A stretch of DNA of 64,000 nucleotides from Allolucifera butyrica (GTDB taxonomy: Bacteria > Bacillota > Negativicutes > Sporomusales > UPPP01). How positions within the stretch are numbered: the first letter of the stretch is position 1; each line of letters starts with the position of its first letter. The stretch covers positions 1-64,000 of the forward strand of contig NZ_UPPP01000061.1 in assembly GCF_900476375.1 (NCBI RefSeq), in the 5' to 3' direction. This document shows, piece after piece, positions 59,046 through 64,000 of the stretch. The translations under genes were made by a program, and so were the position numbers. The notes beneath the pieces were generated by a model that was not told where the DNA came from, made no database searches, and was given only the letters and a program-made list of their open reading frames with translations.

Positions 59046-60359
59046 TTACGACCCGCCTTGACGCAATTTTTTTAACCGTTCCGCCAAAAGCGCTTCTACC
59101 CCGTTTTGGGTGGGCCGGTAATAAACCGTACCGGCGAGGGCATCGGGCAAATATTGTTGGGAAACGTATCCGCCGGGATAGTCGTGCGGATAGAGATACC
59201 CTTCACCGTGGCCTAACTGCCGGGCTCCTTTATAGTGGGAATCCCGCAAATGAGCCGGCACCAGGCCGTACTTATTTTCCCTTACATCCTTGAAAGCCTG
59301 GTCAATCGCCATATAGGCGGCGTTGCTTTTCGGCGCGGCAGCAATATAGGTAACGGCCTGAGCTAAGGGGATTCTGGCTTCCGGCAGGCCGATAAACTGT
59401 ACTGCCTGCGCCGCCGACATCGCCAGGACCAGAGCCTGCGGATCCGCGTTGCCCACATCTTCCGCCGCGCAAATGACAATCCGCCGGGCAATAAACTTCA
59501 AATCTTCCCCGGCTTCCAGCATACGGGCCAAATAATGCAGCGCCGCATCCGGGTCGGAGCCGCGCATGCTTTTAATAAACGCCGATACCACATCATAATG
59601 ATTATCACCGTGTTTATCATAAAGCTGGCGTTTCTCACCCGCAATGGCGGTGATCATTTCCGCCGAGATTCGACCGCCGTTGCCGGCAGCATAGGCGGCC
59701 TGTTCTAAGAGATTCAAAGCGACCCTGGCGTCGCCGCCGGCTAAATCGGCAATGCATGCCAATGAATTTTTTTCATATTGCAGTTCCAGTTTTCCCAGAC
59801 CTCTTTCCCGGTCGTTCAAAGCCTGGATTAAGATTTGTATCACCTCTTCCCGCTCCAGGTGATGCAGGCGAATAATCCGGGTGCGGGACAAAAGAGGAGA
59901 ATTTACTTCGAAATAAGGATTCTCCGTAGTGGCGCCAATTAGCGTTACTACGCCGTTTTCCACATGAGGCAGCAAAGCATCCTGCTGACTCTTGTTAAAG
60001 CGATGAATTTCATCAATAAAAAGAATGGTACGGCGATTGTAGAGCCGCAATCGCTCCATTGCCCCCTCTACAATTTTACGAATATCGCCCACTCCGGAAG
60101 AGACGGCGTTTAATCGTTCAAACTGAGCATTGGTGGCGTTGGCAATGATATGAGCTAACGTTGTTTTTCCCGTTCCGGGCGGCCCAAATAAAATAATGGA
60201 CGGAATATTATCATTTTCAATCATCCGGCGTAAAAATTTTCCCTTGCCAAGGATGTCATCCTGCCCCACATATTCAGCCAGTGTTTCCGGCCTCATCCGT
60301 ACGGCCAGCGGCGCTTCCCGCTCCCTATCCTGCTGATGAGCTAAGGTAAACAAATCCAC
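59046..60359 (-). CDS. rarA: replication-associated recombination protein A (RarA/MgsA)
   Basis: A 437-residue AAA+ ATPase of the clamp-loader-like RarA/MgsA/WRNIP1 family, active at stalled replication forks. Walker A GPPGTGKTTLAH and Walker B LFIDEIHRFNKSQQDALLPHVE are followed by GATTENPYFEVNSPLLSR, the arginine-finger region. A C-terminal tetramerisation part has YLYPHDYPGGYV. The start is probably GTG 60359, with GGGTG 6 bases before it; GTG 60368 abuts that site. It follows 6S RNA, as in other Firmicutes. Confidence 0.94.
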   Translation of the reverse strand: MDLFTLAHQQDREREAPLAVRMRPETLAEYVGQDDILGKGKFLRRMIENDNIPSIILFGPPGTGKTTLAHIIANATNAQFERLNAVSSGVGDIRKIVEGAMERLRLYNRRTILFIDEIHRFNKSQQDALLPHVENGVVTLIGATTENPYFEVNSPLLSRTRIIRLHHLEREEVIQILIQALNDRERGLGKLELQYEKNSLACIADLAGGDARVALNLLEQAAYAAGNGGRISAEMITAIAGEKRQLYDKHGDNHYDVVSAFIKSMRGSDPDAALHYLARMLEAGEDLKFIARRIVICAAEDVGNADPQALVLAMSAAQAVQFIGLPEARIPLAQAVTYIAAAPKSNAAYMAIDQAFKDVRENKYGLVPAHLRDSHYKGARQLGHGEGYLYPHDYPGGYVSQQYLPDALAGTVYYRPTQNGVEALLAERLKKLRQGGS

Positions 60360-60397
60360 AGTAATCACCCGTTTTATTCTAAATGCTAAAATAAAAA

Positions 60398-60418
60398 GAT
60401 TTGGCCGAGCGCCAAATC
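60398..60418 (-). terminator. terminator of the 6S RNA gene
   Basis: GATTTGGC pairs with GCCAAATC (8 bp, 5-base loop), followed on the - strand by TTTTTATTTT. Confidence 0.85.
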
Positions 60419-60424
60419 AATATA

Positions 60425-60628
60425 AAACCCCCACCATGCCGTTATTGCCGTTGTTTTGAACCTGCCCCAGGCAGGTGGGTGCCCGCCTGATTGCTTTCTA
60501 TTTCCCTTCAGTAAAGCAGGGCTTACAGGCCACAATCAGAGTCAGGGCTCCCTTCGTAAATGTGTTGGCTCAAAACAATTGGCATCCCACGCACACAGCA
60601 GGGCAAACCAAATATTCTTAACTTTTCG
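60425..60628 (-). ncRNA. ssrS: 6S RNA
   Basis: The - strand folds as a long interrupted hairpin. The closing helix pairs ATGCC with GGCAT and TTTTGAGCC with GGTTCAAAA. The central region contains the ACGAAGGGAGCC block and the GGGCACCCACCTGCC block, characteristic of firmicute 6S RNA. The gene lies between aspS and rarA, a location used in Bacillus and clostridia. 6S RNA mimics an open promoter, binds RNA polymerase holoenzyme and dampens housekeeping transcription. Ends are approximate: the 5' end from the promoter, the 3' end before the terminator. Confidence 0.82.
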
Positions 60629-60634
60629 TCTTTT

Positions 60635-60663
60635 ATCTTATCAAAGATAAAGCCGGTTTGCAA
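60635..60663 (-). promoter_or_regulatory. promoter of the 6S RNA gene
   Basis: On the - strand TTGCAA (60663-60658) and TAAGAT (60640-60635) are spaced by 17 bases and end about 7 bases before the inferred 5' end of 6S RNA. Confidence 0.6.
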
Positions 60664-60690
60664 GTAAGCTGCCCGTGGAATGTTTTACCA

Positions 60691-62478
60691 TTATTTTTTT
60701 ACCAGGACATCGGTTTTTATGTGCAATTCTTTCAGCTGGCGCGGCGCGACTTCCGACGGCGCCTGGGCCATCACATCGCTGGCGCTTTGCGTTTTGGGAA
60801 AGGCAATGACGTCGCGGATGGAAGAACGTTTGGCCATTAACATGATCAGCCGGTCCAGGCCGAAGGCAATGCCGCCATGCGGCGGAGTTCCGAATTCAAA
60901 TGCTTCCAGCAAATAGCCAAATTTTTCATTCGCTTCTTCCTGGGTCAGGCCAATCGTCTTAAAGATTTGTTCCTGCAATTCCCGGTTATAGATACGAAGG
61001 CTGCCGCCGCCGATTTCCGTGCCGTTTAAAATCATATCATACGCTTTGGCTTTAATCCGTCCGGGGTCACTGGCCAAAAATGCCACATCCTCGTCCCGCG
61101 GTGAAGTAAAGGGATGATGCATGGCTACCCAGCGCTTTTCCTCCGTGTCGTATTCAAACATCGGGAAATCAATAACCCATAAAAAGGACAGTTTATCCGG
61201 ATCAATAAGATTTAAGCGACGGGCCATTTCCAATCGCAGTTGTCCCAGGGCATTGGCCACGACATTGGACTCTCCCGCTACAATTAAAAGCAGGTCCCCT
61301 TCCTCGGCCTGAGTTGTCTCGGTAATCCGGGTAATGATTTCCGGGGTAAAAAACTTGGTTATGGATGATTTGATACCATCGGCCGTATAACACATCCAGG
61401 CTAATCCTTTTACGCCGAAATTGCCAACATAATTGACCAGGCCATCCAGCTCCCGCCGGGGAATATCGGCATAGCCTTTTACATTAATGGCTTTTACCTG
61501 TCCGCTGTTAGCCAGAATGGTTTCAAATACCTTAAACTCGGAACCCCGAATGGCGTCGGAAATATTAATCAGTTCCATGCCGAAACGAATATCCGGCTTG
61601 TCCGAGCCGTAACGTGACATGGCTTCTTCATAAGTTAAACGCGGTATGGGGGTAACGATATCAACCTCCAGGGCTTGCCGGAATAAATAAGCAACCATTT
61701 CCTCCATCTGTGTCAAAACGTCTTCCCGTTCAATGAAAGACATTTCAATATCCAATTGAGTAAATTCCGGCTGCCGGTCGGCCCTTAAATCTTCATCGCG
61801 AAAACAGCGGACAATTTGAAAATAACGCTCCATACCGGCAACCATGAGGAGTTGTTTGAAAATCTGCGGTGATTGGGGCAAAGCGTAAAACTTGCCTGGA
61901 TTGACCCGGCTGGGTACTAAATAATCCCGCGCTCCCTCCGGCGAACTTTTGGTAAGCATAGGAGTCTCTACTTCTATAAATCCGTTCCGGTCGAAGAAAT
62001 CCCGCATCGCCTTGGTAACTTTGTGTCTGAGAATCAGGTTCTGCTGCATTTCGGGACGGCGTAAATCAAGGTAGCGATACTTCAGGCGAACGGTTTCATC
62101 CACCTCAAGATTGTCTTGAATATAAAAGGGCGGCGTATTCGCACTGTTGAGAATCCGCAGTTCCGTGCAATACACCTCGATTTCTCCCGTCACCATGTTA
62201 GGATTGACCGTTGCTGCCGACCGTTGCCGGACTGTTCCCCGCACAGCCAGAACATACTCATTGCGGATAGTTTCGGCTTTTTTAAAGGCCGCTTCATTCG
62301 TATCGGGCGAAAATACAACCTGGACGATCCCCGAACGGTCACGAAAATCGACGAAAATAAGTCCCCCATGGTCGCGACGGCGCGCCACCCAGCCGCATAA
62401 AACCACTTCCTTGCCGGTGTCCTCTTTAGTTAGAGACGCACAGGAATGCGTACGTTTTAAACCTGCCATTGTATCCAT
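60691..62478 (-). CDS. aspS: aspartate--tRNA ligase
   Basis: A 595-residue bacterial-type aspartyl-tRNA synthetase. The OB-fold anticodon-binding domain (VVLCGWVARRRDHGGLIFVDFRDRSG) is followed by the class II core with FIEVETPMLTKSSPEGARDY, RCFRDEDLRADRQPEF and the closing GIAFGLDRLIM. A GAD insertion domain sits in between. It lies 1 base after hisS, with the binding site inside the hisS end. The hemZ-hisS-aspS order is conserved in Firmicutes. Confidence 0.97.
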   Translation of the reverse strand: MDTMAGLKRTHSCASLTKEDTGKEVVLCGWVARRRDHGGLIFVDFRDRSGIVQVVFSPDTNEAAFKKAETIRNEYVLAVRGTVRQRSAATVNPNMVTGEIEVYCTELRILNSANTPPFYIQDNLEVDETVRLKYRYLDLRRPEMQQNLILRHKVTKAMRDFFDRNGFIEVETPMLTKSSPEGARDYLVPSRVNPGKFYALPQSPQIFKQLLMVAGMERYFQIVRCFRDEDLRADRQPEFTQLDIEMSFIEREDVLTQMEEMVAYLFRQALEVDIVTPIPRLTYEEAMSRYGSDKPDIRFGMELINISDAIRGSEFKVFETILANSGQVKAINVKGYADIPRRELDGLVNYVGNFGVKGLAWMCYTADGIKSSITKFFTPEIITRITETTQAEEGDLLLIVAGESNVVANALGQLRLEMARRLNLIDPDKLSFLWVIDFPMFEYDTEEKRWVAMHHPFTSPRDEDVAFLASDPGRIKAKAYDMILNGTEIGGGSLRIYNRELQEQIFKTIGLTQEEANEKFGYLLEAFEFGTPPHGGIAFGLDRLIMLMAKRSSIRDVIAFPKTQSASDVMAQAPSEVAPRQLKELHIKTDVLVKK

Positions 62479-62479
62479 G

Positions 62480-63745
62480 TTAAAATTCCACTCCCATATT
62501 TAATGTTTTCATAACCTCAGGTAGCGTCATTCGTTGCTGTTCGCCCGTATGCATATCTTTCAACATGACCTGATTGGCGGCTACTTCCTCCTCGCCGATA
62601 ATGGCGGCGAACCGGGCCGAAAGTTTATTGGCCTGTTTCATTTGTCCTTTCAGGCTGCGGTTCATAAAGTCCATATCGGCGGTAAATCCGTCTTGACGCA
62701 ACCTTGTTAGCAGTTTAAATCCCAGGAGCTGTGCCGGAGTACCCAGAGGGGCAACAAAGACATCCAGTTTTTCCGCCGGTTCCGGCAGCAAATTCTGCTT
62801 CTCCAAAGCCAGCATGACCCGTTCCAGACCGATTGCAAAGCCAATGCCGGGAGTCGGTTGTCCACCACATTCCTCTACCAGACCGTCATAACGTCCGCCG
62901 CCGCATACCGCACTTTGCGCACCCAACGGGGCATATTGAATTTCAAACGCGGTCTTCGTATAATAATCCAGCCCCCGAACCAGACGGGGATTTAAGCTGT
63001 ATTGGATTTCAGCCGCCGTTAATAATTCTTTTAATTGAGTAAAATGGCCGCTGCACTCTTCACAAAGACAGTCCGTCATTTGCGGTGCGCCGGCGGATAA
63101 TTGGGCGCAGGTCTCATTTTTGCAGTCAAGAATGCGCAGTGGATTCCGTTCAAACCGTGATTGACAGTCTTTACACAAATGGGCTAATTTATCGCGCAAA
63201 AACGCTTGCAGTTTTTGGCGGTATACAGGACGGCACTTGGGGCAGCCTACCGAATTGAGAAAAAGTTTCAGCTCACTTAACCCCAGTTTTTGAAAAAATT
63301 GCATGGCAAGAGTAATAATTTCGGCATCGATAACTGGATCGGCCGCACCGATTGCTTCGACGCCAAACTGATGAAACTGCCGGAACCGTCCTGCCTGCGG
63401 ACGGTCATAACGGAACATAGGTCCCATATAAAACACTTTCAGCGGCGGCTGACCGGCATATAACTTATGCTCTAAATAAGCCCGGACAACAGCTGCCGTA
63501 TTTTCCGGCCGCAAAGTAATACTGCGGCCTCCCCGGTCATTAAAAGTATACATTTCTTTTTCGACAATATCGGTCGTCTCACCAATACCGCGCAAGAAAA
63601 GTTCCGTATGCTCAAATACGGGGGTACGAATTTCCTGGTAAGCATTCATTCTGCATACTTCCCGGGCGGTCTCTTCCACATACCGCCAATACTTACTGCT
63701 GTCCGGCAATATATCCTTTGTCCCGCGCGGTCCCGTTGTTAACAT
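62480..63745 (-). CDS. hisS: histidine--tRNA ligase
   Basis: A 421-residue histidyl-tRNA synthetase. Motif 2 region RPENTAAVVRAYLEH and YMGPMFRYDRPQAGRFRQFHQFG are followed by the signature RGLDYYTKTAFEIQY and GGGRYDGLVEE, then motif 3 GFAIGLERVML. A Cys-rich insertion of CxxC pairs lies at about residues 165-235, common in clostridial HisRS. The C-terminal anticodon-binding domain ends with MTLPEVMKTL. The binding site lies in the end of hemZ. Confidence 0.96.
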   Translation of the reverse strand: MLTTGPRGTKDILPDSSKYWRYVEETAREVCRMNAYQEIRTPVFEHTELFLRGIGETTDIVEKEMYTFNDRGGRSITLRPENTAAVVRAYLEHKLYAGQPPLKVFYMGPMFRYDRPQAGRFRQFHQFGVEAIGAADPVIDAEIITLAMQFFQKLGLSELKLFLNSVGCPKCRPVYRQKLQAFLRDKLAHLCKDCQSRFERNPLRILDCKNETCAQLSAGAPQMTDCLCEECSGHFTQLKELLTAAEIQYSLNPRLVRGLDYYTKTAFEIQYAPLGAQSAVCGGGRYDGLVEECGGQPTPGIGFAIGLERVMLALEKQNLLPEPAEKLDVFVAPLGTPAQLLGFKLLTRLRQDGFTADMDFMNRSLKGQMKQANKLSARFAAIIGEEEVAANQVMLKDMHTGEQQRMTLPEVMKTLNMGVEF

Positions 63746-63748
63746 AAT

Positions 63749-64000
63749 TTAAGTTTCCTCCTCCCGGTGTGCAAATAATCTGGTTAACAGTTTGCTGCGT
63801 TCATTAAGATAAGAAGGCAGCCGGTTTATATATGTCAAGACGTCCTTGGCGTTATACCGGCTTTCCAAACGCCAGGTTGACCTGTCTACGGCTTTGGTTG
63901 CAGCGGCCGGACCGATGCCGATTACAGTCTGTCTTTCTTCCATCATCTGAATATTATACAAACATTCGGTTCCCTGTTGACAGTAGCCGATATTTTCCAA
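63749..64000 (-). CDS. hemZ: HemZ coproporphyrinogen III oxidase/dehydrogenase, C-terminal end
   Basis: The last 83 residues of a longer gene that runs past the window edge. The segment LENIGYCQQGTECLYNIQMM with EERQTVIGIGPAAATK matches the C-terminus of HemZ (YhaW), a radical SAM protein of the oxygen-independent coproporphyrinogen oxidase group. The hemZ-hisS order supports the call. The radical SAM CxxxCxxC motif and the start are outside the window. Confidence 0.85.
   Translation of the reverse strand: MENIGYCQQGTECLYNIQMMEERQTVIGIGPAAATKAVDRSTWRLESRYNAKDVLTYINRLPSYLNERSKLLTRLFAHREEET

Noticed and set aside
1-64000. CRISPR arrays, tRNA genes, rRNA, prophage and insertion sequences
   Set aside because: No regularly spaced repeats, cloverleaf-like sequence with CCA ends, rRNA blocks, integrase or transposase frames were recognised by eye; weak or divergent examples could be missed.

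Overview
The window looks like chromosomal DNA of an anaerobic, endospore-forming Firmicute, most likely a Negativicute of the Sporomusaceae type (inference). The evidence is SpoVS and a SpoVK-type ATPase, clostridial gene orders (alaS-ireB-ruvX-DUF1292-mltG-trmR-U32; hemZ-hisS-aspS-6S RNA-rarA; iscR-nifS-nifU-mnmA; mutS-mutL-miaA-hfq) and strong GGAGG ribosome binding sites with many TTG and GTG starts. No tRNA, rRNA, CRISPR array, prophage or intact insertion sequence was seen.

The layout is sharply divided. Positions 1-8942 are read on the + strand and are accessory in character. They start with a loose molybdoenzyme-like set (FmdE-family protein, TauE/SafE permease, XdhC/CoxI protein) into which an ArsR regulator with two decayed partners is inserted. 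A low-GC gene-poor gap follows, then a YhcH-type protein, a LysR regulator and a four-gene operon: type II dehydroquinase-like dehydratase, CoA-transferase, MaoC hydratase and ketopantoate-reductase-like dehydrogenase. That operon is the best candidate for an uncharacterised catabolic pathway here. A bidirectional terminator at 9003-9045 closes this half.

From 9035 to the end every gene is on the - strand. In map order it holds: VanW, PRC-barrel and TPR proteins; a C-S lyase-like PLP enzyme; an HflX GTPase with an added JAMM-like domain; a tightly overlapping module of SpoVK-type AAA ATPase, small GTPase, duplicated DDxxD membrane protein and small membrane protein; manA; then hfq, miaA, a methyltransferase, mutL, mutS and miaB. 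Next come a P-loop/Asp23 fusion, a PHP phosphoesterase, leucyl aminopeptidase, spoVS (with an apparent SigH promoter), RNase Y, recX, recA (with a LexA box inside its promoter), a DEAD-box helicase, cinA and rimO. After an orphan binding protein follow a CD1247-family protein, EF-P, an Xaa-Pro peptidase, a class B PBP, U32 peptidase, trmR, mltG, ruvX, ireB and alaS. The end carries a permease, small envelope proteins, mnmA-nifU-nifS-iscR, rarA, 6S RNA, aspS, hisS and the 3' end of hemZ.

Most of the - strand half is housekeeping for tRNA modification and charging, mismatch repair and recombination, RNA turnover, Fe-S supply and envelope synthesis. The least explained parts are the SpoVK/GTPase/membrane module, the CoA-transferase operon, two dispersed intergenic repeat families and the apparent ATT initiation codon of RNase Y.
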